Source of the DNA: Methylomonas sp. UP202
GTDB lineage: Bacteria > Pseudomonadota > Gammaproteobacteria > Methylococcales > Methylomonadaceae
Assembly: GCF_029910655.1 (NCBI RefSeq)
Contig: NZ_CP123897.1
Span: 4,577,547 to 4,641,546, forward strand
DNA: 64,000 nt
Direction: 5' to 3'
Below are positions 34,924-44,605 of this stretch, in pieces. Under the pieces are notes generated by a model. That model was not told where the DNA came from. It did not search any database and worked only from the letters and a program-made list of their open reading frames with translations. Each line of letters opens with the position of its first letter. Position 1 is the first letter of the stretch. The position numbers were made by a program, and so were the translations under genes.

Positions 34924-35916
34924 ATGACTCCGGCGGTCCGCATCGCGCTGACGCCGGGCGAACCGGCCGGCATCGGTCCGGATTTGTGCGTGCGGCTCGC
35001 GCAGTCCGCCCATCCCTGCCAATTGGTAGCCGTCGCCGATCCCGAACTGTTACGACAACGCGCCGACACACTCGGTCAGCCGCTGACAATAGACTTGTTC
35101 GACCACCAAGCGGCTATCGAACCCAGCCAACCCGGCCGCCTCACCGTCTTGCCGGTCGCGATGAAAGCCCCGGCCGACTGCGGCCGACTCGATCGGACCA
35201 ACAGCGCTTATGTGCTGGAAACGATACGATTGGCAACGCTGGGCTGCCTGGACGGCCGGTTCGCGGCAATGGTCACCGCGCCGGTGCATAAGGGCATCAT
35301 CAACGATGCCGGCATCGCGTTTAGCGGCCATACCGAATTCATCGCCGACATCACCGGCGGCACCCCGGTGATGATGTTGGCGACCCCCGGATTGCGCGTG
35401 GCGCTGGCCACCACACATTTGCCGCTGGCGCAGGTCAGCGCGGCAATCACGCCGTCAAGCTTGACCGAGGTTATCCGCTTGCTGGACCGCGACTTGCGCC
35501 AACGTTTCGGTATCGCCCAACCTAAAATTCTGGTCTGCGGCCTGAATCCGCATGCCGGGGAAGGCGGTCATCTGGGTCGAGAAGAGATCGAGACCATCGA
35601 ACCGACCCTCGCCTCGCTACGCGCCGCCGGTTTGAACCTGGTCGGCCCGCTGCCGGCCGACACGCTGTTCACCCCCAAATACCTGGACGATGCCGACGCG
35701 GTGTTGGCGATGTACCACGATCAAGGCCTGCCGGTGCTGAAATTCAAAGGCTTTGGTCAGGCCGTCAACATTACGCTGGGATTGCCCATCGTCCGGACCT
35801 CGGTCGATCACGGCACCGCGCTGGAACTGGCCGGCACCGGGCTGGCCAATCTTGGCAGCCTACAATTCGCGTTGCAGACCGCTCTACAAATGACAGCTAA
35901 CAAGCAGCCGGTCTAA
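34924..35916 (+). CDS. pdxA: 4-hydroxythreonine-4-phosphate dehydrogenase
   Basis: A 330-residue PdxA, which oxidises 4-phosphohydroxy-L-threonine in the pathway to pyridoxal phosphate. Motifs are [10 protein letters not shown] (residues about 13-22), GHTEFIAD (metal-binding histidine region, about 138-145), [27 protein letters not shown] and [15 protein letters not shown]. Length is normal. It lies 27 bases after the MarR-type gene in the same direction and may share its transcript, although no functional link is evident. Confidence 0.95.
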   Translation: MTPAVRIALTPGEPAGIGPDLCVRLAQSAHPCQLVAVADPELLRQRADTLGQPLTIDLFDHQAAIEPSQPGRLTVLPVAMKAPADCGRLDRTNSAYVLETIRLATLGCLDGRFAAMVTAPVHKGIINDAGIAFSGHTEFIADITGGTPVMMLATPGLRVALATTHLPLAQVSAAITPSSLTEVIRLLDRDLRQRFGIAQPKILVCGLNPHAGEGGHLGREEIETIEPTLASLRAAGLNLVGPLPADTLFTPKYLDDADAVLAMYHDQGLPVLKFKGFGQAVNITLGLPIVRTSVDHGTALELAGTGLANLGSLQFALQTALQMTANKQPV

Positions 35917-36056
35917 ATCTGCGTCTAGGGGGCTTTTTCACAAAGTTCCGGCAAATTTGCTTCCTAAAAAGAAATAAGCCATGTCAAATTTCGCCCATTG
36001 TTAATTAATTGCTCAAGCCCTATTGTGTCAGCGTGTTAGATTTTTAGGAGATCGAC

Positions 36057-36215
36057 ATGAGTAATTTACAACGCGACATTTTGACGGGCTTGATTTTCGT
36101 GACCGGTCTCGTCGGATTTTTCTCCGGCGAATACATTATTTCCTCGGCGCTGTTCGCGGCCAGCACCTACGCCAGCAATCTCGGCGGGGACGATAGAAAA
36201 AACCACTCTAAGTAA
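36057..36215 (+). CDS. Small membrane protein (52 residues), unknown
   Basis: A short gene beginning ATG 36057 with TAGGAG 7-12 bases upstream and ending TAA 36213-36215. The product has one or two hydrophobic stretches (ILTGLIFVTGLVGFF and YIISSALFAAST) and a charged C-terminus (GGDDRKNHSK). A good ribosome site, a hydrophobic helix and a clear charged tail support it as real. I recognise no family. It lies alone between pdxA and the DUF5710 gene. Confidence 0.6.
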   Translation: MSNLQRDILTGLIFVTGLVGFFSGEYIISSALFAASTYASNLGGDDRKNHSK

Positions 36216-36424
36216 ACGAGACCGGGGGTCGGGCTTCGTGACGACTGGATCAAAGCGGTATCAACCCGGCACGTCAGCATCGGCGCTGGCCCGCGACTAA
36301 AGCGGTGGCGAGTAGCGCTCCTTGCCCACGGAACGGCAAACGCGGCTGGCATGGACTGTCGATCGGAACGGCGATGCACTAAAATGCCGGCGCGGGTAGG
36401 TGCCCGCGCAGTCTTTGATTCGAA

Positions 36425-36706
36425 ATGACCGACAGTAAACTCTATCTGAACGTGCCTTACGCGCAAAAGGATGCCGCCAAGGCGCTGGGCGCGCGCTGGG
36501 ATGCCGCCGCCAAAAAATGGTACGTGCCGGCCGGTAAGGATCCGGCCGCCTTCGCGCAATGGACGAACCTCGAGCTTGGCGCCTCCCCAGCCAAACCGGC
36601 TAAATCATCGCCGCCCAAGTCTTCGAGCGGCAACGCTACCGTCACGCTGCCGACAATAGCCGATTTCGTTCCCTACGACGGCGACGAACCGCCCTGGAAT
36701 CCATGA
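36425..36706 (+). CDS. DUF5710-domain protein
   Basis: A 93-residue protein. The first 45 residues (LYLNVPYAQKDAAKALGARW, then DAAAKKWYVPAGKD) are a DUF5710 domain, a small fold also found attached to primases and helicases. The rest is a low-complexity proline/serine linker and an acidic tail ending PYDGDEPPWNP. The function is unknown; nucleic-acid binding is a guess. It overlaps the next gene by four bases. Confidence 0.8.
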   Translation: MTDSKLYLNVPYAQKDAAKALGARWDAAAKKWYVPAGKDPAAFAQWTNLELGASPAKPAKSSPPKSSSGNATVTLPTIADFVPYDGDEPPWNP

Positions 36707-37239
36707 CCGAACTGGCCGGCCTGTTGGCGGACATTCCGATTCAACACGGCTGGGCTTACTTGGCCGGCGGGGTCGGCGTAATCGTGGAATGGCGGGCCTA
36801 TCTGACCCAAAACGGGTTGAGATTCCGACGCTGGTCCGCCGCCGGAGCGCTGTTGTGGGCCTTGCAGTACGTTTTGCTGGCCGCCTGGACCGCCGCGCTG
36901 ACCATGGCCTGTACCGCGTTGCGGACAGCACTGTCCGCCAAATGGGACCAAGCGCCGCACAAGCACTGGGCGGCAATCGGCTTCGTCGCATTATTCATCG
37001 GGTTGACCGCAATGTCCTGGCAAGGCGAAGTCTCGTTGCTGCCGGCGTTCGCCGTCGTCAACACCACGCTGGCCTTGTTTTATCTGGACAACCGGCGCAT
37101 GCGCATCGGACTTTTGGCATCCAGTCTGGCCTGGATCGGCAACGACTGGTATTGGCAAGCCTGGCCGGCGCTAATCGCGGAAAGCGTGGCGATGTTGATC
37201 AATCTACGCACCCTGAGCCGGCTACCGGCACATCGTTGA
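36703..37239 (+). CDS. ygjV: YgjV-family inner membrane protein
   Basis: A 178-residue protein with five to six transmembrane helices (about residues 15-32, 45-65, 67-82, 92-110, 113-130 and 135-160). Motifs such as ALLWALQYVLLAAWTAALTM (key part QYVLLAAWTAALT) and MACTALRTALS match the YgjV family, whose role is unknown. It is coupled to the DUF5710 gene by an ATGA overlap. A MITE-like element follows 17 bases after the stop. Confidence 0.75.
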   Translation: MTELAGLLADIPIQHGWAYLAGGVGVIVEWRAYLTQNGLRFRRWSAAGALLWALQYVLLAAWTAALTMACTALRTALSAKWDQAPHKHWAAIGFVALFIGLTAMSWQGEVSLLPAFAVVNTTLALFYLDNRRMRIGLLASSLAWIGNDWYWQAWPALIAESVAMLINLRTLSRLPAHR

Positions 37240-37255
37240 TCGCGAAAAGGGCTAT

Positions 37256-37408
37256 TTCTACCTTGTCAGATTCTCGGTAGTGCCCGTCATTTCGGCGGGG
37301 ATTGCCGAAATCCAGACTCCACGGACGGATCGAAGCTTGCCATCCATGGCACTGGATGCCCGCTTCCCGGCGGGCATGACGGCGTTGCTCAAATCTGACA
37401 AAGTAGAA
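37256..37408. mobile_element. MITE-like element (153 bases), second family
   Basis: TTCTACCTTGTCAGATT (37256-37272) and its inverted partner AATCTGACAAAGTAGAA (37392-37408) differ at one place. CTAT stands outside both ends (37252-37255 and 37409-37412), as a target duplication would. The interior has a hairpin-rich stretch of the common GTCATTTC...GGCATGACG dispersed-repeat type. It has no coding capacity. Ends differ from the element at 25617 and 59739. Confidence 0.7.
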
Positions 37409-37424
37409 CTATCGCCTGAAACGC

Positions 37425-37463
37425 AAAAAACCCCAGCCGCGGCTTTCGCCAACGGCTGGGGTT
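37425..37463 (-). terminator. Rho-independent terminator of the nifS transcript
   Basis: On the minus strand ACCCCAGCCG and CGGCTGGGGT form a ten-base stem followed by TTTTTT. It lies 41 bases after the nifS stop. Confidence 0.85.
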
Positions 37464-37503
37464 TCGATTGGCGCCGCGGAACCAGCCGCCGCGCCGGCCG
37501 AAC

Positions 37504-38718
37504 TTAGGCGTAAGTCGGTTGAAACGCCTGCTCCGGATTGGCGACCGGGCAATTGTTGACGCTGTCCCAATACGGCGACAGTTTCCGCAAAGTTGCGACA
37601 ATGTTAGGCATTACCTTCAACACTTCTTCCACATCGCTCATCGTGTTGTAGCGCGAGAACGAAAAGCGGATCGTGCCGTGAGCGGCGGTGTAAGGAATGT
37701 CCATCGCCCGCATCACGTGAGAAGGCTCCAGCGAGCCCGAAGTACAGGCCGAACCGCTCGAAGCCGCGATGCCCGCCTTGTTCAGCAACATCAAAATCGC
37801 CTCGCCCTCGATGTATTCGAACGCGATGTCGGTGGTGTTCGGCAAACGGTTTTCCAGGTCGCCGGTCGCGAAACAATGCGGAACCGCCTCGACGATGCCT
37901 TTTTCCAAGCGGTCGCGCATCGCCTTGACCTGAACGTTTTCGAACTCCATGTGCTGCATCGCCAACTCGCAAGCCACGCCGAGACCGACAATCGATGCGG
38001 TGTTCTCGGTACCGGCCCGCCGACCGCGCTCCTGATGACCGCCGCGCAACAACGGACGGAAACGGGTGCCCCGGCGCAAATACAACACGCCGATACCTTT
38101 AGGCGCATGCAGCTTGTGGCCGGACAGGCTGAGCATGTCGATTTTGGTGTCCTGCAACATCATCGGAATCTTGCCGACCGCCTGCACCGCGTCGGTGTGA
38201 AACATCACACCGGCCGCGTTAGCCATTTCGGCCATTTTTTCGACCGGGAAAATCGTGCCGGTTTCGTTGTTGGCCCACATCACCGATACGATCGCGACTT
38301 GGTCTGACAACAGCTTTTGATAGGCATCCAGATTCAAGCGGCCGCATTTGTCCACCGGCAAGCGGTGTACCGTGTAGCCTTCTTTTTCCAGATTTTCGAC
38401 CAGATTCAAAATCGCCGGGTGCTCGACCGTGGTGGTAATGATTTCCTTACGATTCGGCTGGCACTTGATCGCCGACAGAATCGCGGTGGAATCCGACTCG
38501 GTACCGCACGAGGTAAAGATAATCTCGGAATCGTGCTCGGCGCCCAACAGTTCCTGAACCTGGCTACGGGCTTTTTTAATGCCCCGCGCCACGCCGTCGG
38601 CGAAGCGGTGAATCGACGACGGGTTACCGAATTGTTCGGTGAAATACGGGATCATCGCATCGACGACCACGCTATCCACCTTGGTGGTTGCGTTGTTATC
38701 CAGATATATATCAGGCAT
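37504..38718 (-). CDS. nifS: Cysteine desulfurase NifS
   Basis: A 404-residue PLP enzyme that takes sulfur from cysteine for Fe-S assembly. The substrate-lysine motif is [12 protein letters not shown] (about residues 200-211), and the catalytic cysteine lies in [16 protein letters not shown] (about 325), the long-loop form of NifS/IscS. Early motif YLDNNATT is at residues 4-11. It overlaps nifU by eight bases and ends before a strong terminator. The neighbouring nifU of the three-domain type points to a nif-dedicated rather than housekeeping system. Confidence 0.94.
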   Translation of the reverse strand: MPDIYLDNNATTKVDSVVVDAMIPYFTEQFGNPSSIHRFADGVARGIKKARSQVQELLGAEHDSEIIFTSCGTESDSTAILSAIKCQPNRKEIITTTVEHPAILNLVENLEKEGYTVHRLPVDKCGRLNLDAYQKLLSDQVAIVSVMWANNETGTIFPVEKMAEMANAAGVMFHTDAVQAVGKIPMMLQDTKIDMLSLSGHKLHAPKGIGVLYLRRGTRFRPLLRGGHQERGRRAGTENTASIVGLGVACELAMQHMEFENVQVKAMRDRLEKGIVEAVPHCFATGDLENRLPNTTDIAFEYIEGEAILMLLNKAGIAASSGSACTSGSLEPSHVMRAMDIPYTAAHGTIRFSFSRYNTMSDVEEVLKVMPNIVATLRKLSPYWDSVNNCPVANPEQAFQPTYA

Positions 38719-39625
38719 GACCCGCCTCCTGGATGCTCACCAGTTTAGGCATTTGCGAAGCCGGCACGACTTTAATGAATTCGCCCATGACTTCCATCAG
38801 CCTTTGCTGAATACCGGCGATGGTCATCGCCGACATTTGGCAACCGTTGCAAGCGCCGGTCATGTTGACGTAAGCGGTTTTGTCGACCACTTCCACCAAC
38901 TCGACGTCGCCGCCGTCGGCCATCAATTGCGGACGGAAGGACATGATCACTTCCTCGATTTTCTTGATGCGTTGCAAATTGGTCATCGGACCTTTTTCGG
39001 CGACCACCGGTGCCGGTTTAGCGATTGGCGCGGCGTTCGGATCGAAGGTCTCGCCGCGTTCCTTCAGGACTTTTTCCAGAATCGCTTCGATGTCTTCGTG
39101 GCAAGCCGCGCAACCGCCGCCGGCTTTGGTGTAGTTGGTCACGTCCTCGACGGTACGCAATTTGTTGGCCCACACCATCTCTTCGATCATCACCGCATCG
39201 ATCGCAAAGCATTTGCAGACCAGCGCGCCTTCTTCGTGATCGTCTTTCCACTCTTCGCCGCGATAGTTGGCGACCGCCGCTTGCAGGGCTTCACGACCCA
39301 TCACCGAGCAGTGCATTTTTTCCGGCGGCAGGCCGTCCAGCTCGGCGGCGATATCTTGGTTGGTCACTTTCAACGCTTCGTCCAGCGTCAAACCCTTGAT
39401 GATTTCGGTCAACACCGAAGAAGAGGCAATCGCCGAACCGCAACCGAAGGTTTGGAAACCAGCATCTTCGATGACCTCGGTATCTTCATTGACTTTCAAG
39501 GTCAAACGCAACGCGTCGCCGCAACTGATCGAACCGACTTCGCCAATCGCGTTGGCATCGGCAACCGCGCCGGCGTTTTTCGGGTTGAAAAAATGATCTT
39601 TAACTTTATCTGAATAATCCCACAT
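38711..39625 (-). CDS. nifU: Fe-S scaffold protein NifU
   Basis: A 304-residue three-domain NifU. The N-terminal IscU-like domain has cysteines in [20 protein letters not shown] and MHCSVMG. The central [2Fe-2S] domain has CKC (about 139) and CAACHED (about 174). The C-terminal Nfu domain has [12 protein letters not shown]. The protein builds clusters using sulfur from NifS, usually for nitrogenase. It lies between the IscA-like gene (19-base gap) and nifS. Confidence 0.95.
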   Translation of the reverse strand: MWDYSDKVKDHFFNPKNAGAVADANAIGEVGSISCGDALRLTLKVNEDTEVIEDAGFQTFGCGSAIASSSVLTEIIKGLTLDEALKVTNQDIAAELDGLPPEKMHCSVMGREALQAAVANYRGEEWKDDHEEGALVCKCFAIDAVMIEEMVWANKLRTVEDVTNYTKAGGGCAACHEDIEAILEKVLKERGETFDPNAAPIAKPAPVVAEKGPMTNLQRIKKIEEVIMSFRPQLMADGGDVELVEVVDKTAYVNMTGACNGCQMSAMTIAGIQQRLMEVMGEFIKVVPASQMPKLVSIQEAGHA

Positions 39626-39643
39626 GACTTTAACCTCGCAAAC

Positions 39644-40000
39644 TTAAGAACAGGATTTAGGAGCACCGCCGTTGTCGCCGGTAGTGAACGACGAACCGCA
39701 GGCGCAGCTCTTCACTGCGTTGGGATTGGTAAACTTGAACCCGGAGCCTTCCAGGCTATCGACGAAATCGATCGACATGCCGTCCAGTTTTGGAAAGCTG
39801 AGTGGATCGACAAACACTTTGACTTCGCCGCAATCGATAATACTGTCATCGGGATTTTCCTTGGCTTCCAATCGCAAGCCGTAAGACAAACCGGAACAAC
39901 CGCCATCGGTAACTTCGATGCGCAGTCCGCCGGTCGGCTTGTCGGAACTGCTGATAAAACGACCCACGGCCTTAATTGCGCTTTCTGTTAATGTAATCAT
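39644..40000 (-). CDS. iscA: A-type Fe-S carrier, HesB/IscA family (nif-associated)
   Basis: A 118-residue A-type carrier. The three conserved cysteines are in GGCSGLSYG (about residue 36) and CACGSSF (about 100 and 102). ATG 40000 is chosen since the family alignment begins at MITLTESAIKAV. It is the first gene of iscA-nifU-nifS, running leftward. Carriers of this kind pass clusters to target proteins; here probably nitrogenase maturation factors. Confidence 0.92.
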   Translation of the reverse strand: MITLTESAIKAVGRFISSSDKPTGGLRIEVTDGGCSGLSYGLRLEAKENPDDSIIDCGEVKVFVDPLSFPKLDGMSIDFVDSLEGSGFKFTNPNAVKSCACGSSFTTGDNGGAPKSCS

Positions 40001-40197
40001 GTTCTTGAGTCTCCTGAGAACGGTTTGGCATTGATCTTGTAACTCGTTAATGCAACCAGCATGCCATGCCCGCCAATTTCGGCAAAAAGGCTGATTTTGC
40101 TGGATAGCAGGCCGCCGAAAACCTCGATTCGGCGAGCCGTTTCGCAACAATGCCGGCCTATTTGTCGGCTTTGCTACAAACAAGATTGGAGAAAAAA

Positions 40198-40476
40198 ATG
40201 AACGTAGAAGATTTGGATTTGGGCGACGTGGTTTATGCGGCTCATAGCATCATAGACGACGGCAGCATGCCGGAAGGCGAGGAAGGCGCGGTCCTGGCCG
40301 AAGCCGGCGCTCGCGGCGTGATCGTCATGAAGGGCCACGTCGAGGAAGACCCGTCGCTGACCGTTTTTCTGGTGCGCTTCGAGGACCAGGAAATGAATTT
40401 GGGCCGCCCGATAGGCTGCTGGAGCGAAGACTTGGTCGTGCCGGAATCGGAGGCCGAAGCGGTCACCCATCACTGA
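40198..40476 (+). CDS. nifZ: NifZ-like protein
   Basis: A 92-residue acidic protein. The region DLDLGDVVYAAHSIIDDGSMP, then GARGVIVMKGHVEED and RPIGCWSEDLVV follows the NifZ pattern of a small SH3-like barrel. NifZ helps form the second P-cluster of nitrogenase MoFe protein. ATG 40198 has GGAG seven bases upstream. It is divergent from iscA-nifU-nifS. No nitrogenase structural gene is present in the window, so the assignment rests on fold pattern and neighbours. Confidence 0.7.
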   Translation: MNVEDLDLGDVVYAAHSIIDDGSMPEGEEGAVLAEAGARGVIVMKGHVEEDPSLTVFLVRFEDQEMNLGRPIGCWSEDLVVPESEAEAVTHH

Positions 40477-40629
40477 ACCGCAACCATTCCATATCGTACC
40501 GGCGAATGAAATACATCGGCGTAGCAGCGGTTCCGGCCGCGATTGACGGCGTTCCGACACCGGATTGGCAATTCCGCGCCGATTGATTTTCATCGCCACT
40601 CGTTAACCGAACCGAGCCCTTACCGCCCC

Positions 40630-42228
40630 ATGCCCAACGCCACCGCCGTCATTGCGTACCACAACCGCACCAAACACCAGCTCAACGCCTACGCCAAAGG
40701 CCCGGAGTCGCTGGACTGGGACGACCAGCCCAGCCCGTTTCGGCGTTTTGCCGATTGCGATATCGTCAAACTACCGTTACCTGGCGCTGAGTTGGCGTGC
40801 CACTTTGCTGAGTTGGACCGCCCCGAAGCCATAGCCCCTCGGCCCGTCTCACTGGAAAATGTCGGACTATTGATGGAACTGGCCTTCGGCTTGTCGGCCT
40901 GGAAACAATTCGGCCCGGACCGCTGGTCGTTGCGCTGCAATCCGTCCAGCGGCAACCTGCACCCGACCGAAGCCTATCTGATCAGCACCGACCCCGAGCT
41001 GCTACGCCCCGGCGTCTACCACTACGTCAGCCACGACCACGCGCTGGAACGGCGGGCGGCGTTTAGCGCGGACGGTTGCGAGCCGGCGCTATACCTGGGC
41101 TTGTCGTCCGTCCATTGGCGGGAAGCCTGGAAATACGGCGAACGCGCCTTCCGCTACTGCCAACACGACATCGGCCATGCGCTGGCGGCGCTGAGCTACG
41201 CGGCCGCCGGGCTGGGCTGGCGCGTGGAATTGCTGAGCGAGGCCGGCGACGCCGACATCGCCGCTTGGCTGGGCCTGGATCGGGCCGACGACTTCGTCGC
41301 CAATGAGCGCGAAGCGGCCGACCTGTTTTGTCGCATTCACGCCGACGCGCCAAGCACGGCCGATTTCGATCCGGCCGCTTTGTCGGGCTGCCTGCAAACG
41401 GCGGAATGGTTCGGCAAAACCGGTCGGCTGAGCGGCCGGCATTTTTACCGCTGGCCGGTGATCGACGAAGTCGCCGAACACGCGTTGAAACCGCCGACGC
41501 CGCCCGAGCGGCAAACTTGGCCGGCCGCCGACCTGCCCGCGCCCAGCCGTGACGATTCGGCCAGCCGGCTGATTCGGGGCCGCCGCAGCGCCCAACACTT
41601 TAACGGCAAATCGGCGCCGCTGCCGCTCGCCGATTTTTACCGCATCCTCGCCGCACTGCTGCCCGGCGCCAAACCGCCGTTCACGGCCTGGAACTGGCCG
41701 GCGCAAGTGCAATTGTTCTTCTTCGTACATCGGGTGGACAGCCTGGAGCCGGGACTGTACTGTCTGCCGCGCGCCGGCGAACTCGACGCGCTGAAACAAG
41801 TCTGCTCCGCCGACTACGTTTGGCAGCGCGTCGAAGCGCCGTTCGAGTTTTACTTGCTGACCGCCGGCAACGTCCGCCAAGCCGCGAAAACCCTATCCTG
41901 CCACCAACCGATTGCCAGCGACAGCGCCTTCAGCCTAGGCATGCTGGCCCGCTTCGCCGCCAACGTCAACGCCGAAGCCTGGCGCTACCGGCGGTTGTTT
42001 TGGGAATGCGGCCTGCTCGGCCAGATTTTATATCTGGAAGCCGAAGCCGCCGGCGTGCGCGGCACCGGCATCGGCTGCTTCTTCGACGACGCCGTGCATG
42101 GCGTTCTGGGCTTGCAAAACGACGTTTGGCAAAGCCTCTACCACTTCACCGTCGGCGAACCGCTGGACGACAACCGCCTGCAAACCTTTCCGGCGTATGC
42201 GCATTTGAGTGATCCGGGGGCGCCTTAG
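40630..42228 (+). CDS. SagB-type dehydrogenase with two nitroreductase-like domains
   Basis: A 532-residue FMN-dependent oxidoreductase of the SagB/ThcOx type. Domain one spans about residues 60-230 (RWSLRCNPSSGNLHPTEAYL, key part NPSSGNLHPTE). Domain two spans about 305-520 (LIRGRRSAQHFNGKSAPLPL, key part RRSAQHFNG; GTGIGCFFDD near the end). SagB enzymes oxidise azolines in thiazole/oxazole-modified peptides. No YcaO cyclase or precursor peptide is visible around it, and fused two-domain forms of unknown role are common in environmental bacteria. ATG 40630 is the first start after an unrelated leader; no clear ribosome site. Confidence 0.85.
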   Translation: MPNATAVIAYHNRTKHQLNAYAKGPESLDWDDQPSPFRRFADCDIVKLPLPGAELACHFAELDRPEAIAPRPVSLENVGLLMELAFGLSAWKQFGPDRWSLRCNPSSGNLHPTEAYLISTDPELLRPGVYHYVSHDHALERRAAFSADGCEPALYLGLSSVHWREAWKYGERAFRYCQHDIGHALAALSYAAAGLGWRVELLSEAGDADIAAWLGLDRADDFVANEREAADLFCRIHADAPSTADFDPAALSGCLQTAEWFGKTGRLSGRHFYRWPVIDEVAEHALKPPTPPERQTWPAADLPAPSRDDSASRLIRGRRSAQHFNGKSAPLPLADFYRILAALLPGAKPPFTAWNWPAQVQLFFFVHRVDSLEPGLYCLPRAGELDALKQVCSADYVWQRVEAPFEFYLLTAGNVRQAAKTLSCHQPIASDSAFSLGMLARFAANVNAEAWRYRRLFWECGLLGQILYLEAEAAGVRGTGIGCFFDDAVHGVLGLQNDVWQSLYHFTVGEPLDDNRLQTFPAYAHLSDPGAP

Positions 42229-42661
42229 AACCAAAACCTAACGATTGGCGCGGTTCGCCTACCGGATTGAGCGCCGGCAAAATCGCGGCGTCGTTTGATG
42301 GAACCGTCCCAATCGAACACCGACAAAGTCGCGGCAATTACACCGTAATTGCCCACGTTTGGCTTAACGCTATTTAAAGTCCACCCAACCACAAACCCTT
42401 TTGCGGTAGGACAAATCGTGACGAACCTTTATCGCCGAGGCACGCGGGTCAACCCACTATTCTGGCGGCGGAGGGCGACGCGCGTAGCACCACCAATATC
42501 CTGCAATTTCCGGAATCGAGGCCGCACCATTCGGGCGACACACTACGCCGACGACAGAACCCGCGACGCTGCCCAGCCACAGGTAATATCCTTGGAATGT
42601 CTGCGGCTCGGCCTGACGCAACCAGTTCGGTAGGCTGAATTTACCTTGACTGATCTTACCC
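42229..42661. other. 433-base intergenic region without a recognisable gene
   Basis: Lies between the convergent SagB-type gene and histidine kinase gene. One 94-codon frame (42349-42633, plus) has arginine-rich content, no ribosome site and no family features, so I do not count it as a gene. I see no terminator with a T-tract or known repeat here. Confidence 0.5.
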
Positions 42662-43933
42662 CTAGTATCTCAAAACAGGTAGCAACAGCGTGAGACATGT
42701 CCCACGTCCAAGCGCGCTATCGATCTTAAATTCACCCCCTAAATATTCCGCACGCCGATTCTGGTTGCGTAATCCACGCCCCAATGGGACGGTATTTAAA
42801 TCGAATCCACAGCCATTGTCTTCAATATGAATTTCGACATGATCTTCCGAAGCGCGGGTGGCCAATCGAACGTGATCGGCGCGAGCATGCTTTAGCACAT
42901 TGGCTAACGCTTCTTGCACCAACCGCAGTACATGCAGAGCATCGGGCGGCTCCAGCCAGGGCAGTTCCGGTAAATCATGAATGTCCCAATCCAAAGTTAG
43001 GCCGGCATCTTTCAGTCGCGGCCCCAAGCGATAACGGACCGTCGCTAGCAAAGTAACCAGATCATGCTCCATCGGTTCCAGTGAATCAATAACCAAGCGC
43101 AGGTCATCCACACAGCTACGCAAAGCTTCAATGACGGCTGATTGCGGCAGATTGTCACGTTCAATGGCGCAGAGGGTAGCCAGTAACGTCGAGCCCAGGC
43201 CATCGTGCATGTCATACATCAAACGTTGCCGCTCCAACAATAAGGCGTTTTCCCGCTCAACAGCCACCAGTTGCTGCTGCTGCCGAGTCAATGCGTCGTT
43301 AAGATCCCTGGCAAGATGGCGCTCGGTCATGGTGGTGTGGATAGCGGCTTGCACCCGCAAACCATATAAAAGGACCAAGCTTATTACGACCAGGAAATAG
43401 CCGGCATAGATCAACTCGCTACGGAAGGCCAGCGCCGAGGTGTTTAGCAGCATCACCGGCAATACCGCGCAAATCAGCATCGTTTGTGTGCAGGGTGAAT
43501 TAACCACGCAAAACACCAACATCAAATTGAAAAGACTGACGTAAGCAAAAACCGTCGGTATTGGGGGAGACAACAGCCAGGGTAGCGAACCCCAGACTAC
43601 GCCGCTAACAATGATCGAAAACAATAGCCAAGGCATATAGCGAGGCATCGCCTTAACAAGGGATTCCTCCGACTCCATCTTCCAAGACACAAACGATTGC
43701 GCTATATAGTTGCCAAAGGCCACCGTACACCAAGCCAATTGAAGATGCCGCGGCCAATACTCGCCCCAGACATACAGCACGGCCATGGTCAGCAGCGATA
43801 CCGCCAGTAAAGACATGCGCCAGTGCGCCAAAAATAAGGCGACTGCATCGGTACGGGTTCGTTGTCTAAGGCTTTCCGGTATTCCGACCGGATCAGAGTC
43901 AATCACGCAACAGCCCCAACTTGCGCGCTTCAT
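42662..43933 (-). CDS. NarL-type sensor histidine kinase
   Basis: A 423-residue kinase with five or six transmembrane helices (about residues 35-190), a short coiled coil (205-235), the HisKA_3 box MYDMHDGLGSTLL (phosphorylated H243) and a GHKL ATPase domain (N-box VLKHARADHVRL, G1 DNGCGFD, G2 GRGLRNQNRR). It phosphorylates the regulator encoded just upstream (43899-44543). The gene start overlaps the regulator by 35 bases if ATG 43933 is used; a GTG at 43906, right beside the regulator stop, is a reasonable alternative. The signal is unknown; no periplasmic domain is seen, so it may sense within the membrane. Confidence 0.92.
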   Translation of the reverse strand: MKRASWGCCVIDSDPVGIPESLRQRTRTDAVALFLAHWRMSLLAVSLLTMAVLYVWGEYWPRHLQLAWCTVAFGNYIAQSFVSWKMESEESLVKAMPRYMPWLLFSIIVSGVVWGSLPWLLSPPIPTVFAYVSLFNLMLVFCVVNSPCTQTMLICAVLPVMLLNTSALAFRSELIYAGYFLVVISLVLLYGLRVQAAIHTTMTERHLARDLNDALTRQQQQLVAVERENALLLERQRLMYDMHDGLGSTLLATLCAIERDNLPQSAVIEALRSCVDDLRLVIDSLEPMEHDLVTLLATVRYRLGPRLKDAGLTLDWDIHDLPELPWLEPPDALHVLRLVQEALANVLKHARADHVRLATRASEDHVEIHIEDNGCGFDLNTVPLGRGLRNQNRRAEYLGGEFKIDSALGRGTCLTLLLPVLRY

Positions 43934-44543
43934 AAATCGCTTCGCTCTTGCTATGGACTTGTAACTTTAGATAGATGCGTTTGACGTAAGTGCCAACCGT
44001 GTTGCTGGACAACTGCATCAATTCAGCAATCTCTTCGTAGCTGTAACCCTTGCTGCTCATTTCCAGCACGGTGCGTTCCTGAGTCGACAAGCGCTGCCCT
44101 TCTAAGGAATCGTCACTATTGTGTTGAAAGCGCTTTATCAACAACTGCCTGGCTATCGTCGGGCTGATCGGACTACCACCCTGATACAGCGCCCGAATCT
44201 GTTCGACAATATCCAAGCTACTCGCACCTTTCAGCAAGTAGCCCGTGGCACCAGCCTCTATACACTGCAGAACATGACGTTCATCGCCAAACACGGTGAT
44301 CACCATCACATCGCAGCGTGGCAAATACTGCCGGGCCCAGCGGATCAATTCGATGCCGCTACCGCTGGGCAGGCCAATATCAACCAACAGCACGTCGGGT
44401 TTAGTCTGCTCCAGCAGGCGACGTCCCTCCGACAAATCGTCGGCAACGCCCGCCAAACGCAAATCGGCGGCACTAGCAATGGCATCAGCAAACGTCGCGC
44501 GGAATTGCGGGTCGTCTTCGACGATAAGAACAGAATGACTCAT
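43899..44543 (-). CDS. LuxR/NarL-family response regulator
   Basis: A 214-residue regulator: receiver domain (acidic VEDDPQF, phosphoryl site in LLVDIGLPSGSG at about residue 56, and LLKGASS with the conserved lysine) and a LuxR-type helix-turn-helix (LSTQERTVLEMSSKGYSYEE, then LSSNTVGTYVKRIYLKL). It is first in the operon with the histidine kinase. A perfect dyad stands 63 bases upstream (44606-44625), between this gene and the divergent PEP-CTERM gene at 44830, and is a likely target. Confidence 0.94.
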   Translation of the reverse strand: MSHSVLIVEDDPQFRATFADAIASAADLRLAGVADDLSEGRRLLEQTKPDVLLVDIGLPSGSGIELIRWARQYLPRCDVMVITVFGDERHVLQCIEAGATGYLLKGASSLDIVEQIRALYQGGSPISPTIARQLLIKRFQHNSDDSLEGQRLSTQERTVLEMSSKGYSYEEIAELMQLSSNTVGTYVKRIYLKLQVHSKSEAIYEARKLGLLRD

Positions 44544-44605
44544 GGTTTGAGTCTATCACCCAACAGCATCCCAGGTGATCGTTTCCCAGGTAAAACATTA
44601 CAATT

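Noticed and set aside
42349..42633. A 94-codon open frame in the gap after the SagB-type gene
   Set aside because: Arginine-rich, no ribosome site, no family pattern; typical of a random frame in GC-rich DNA.
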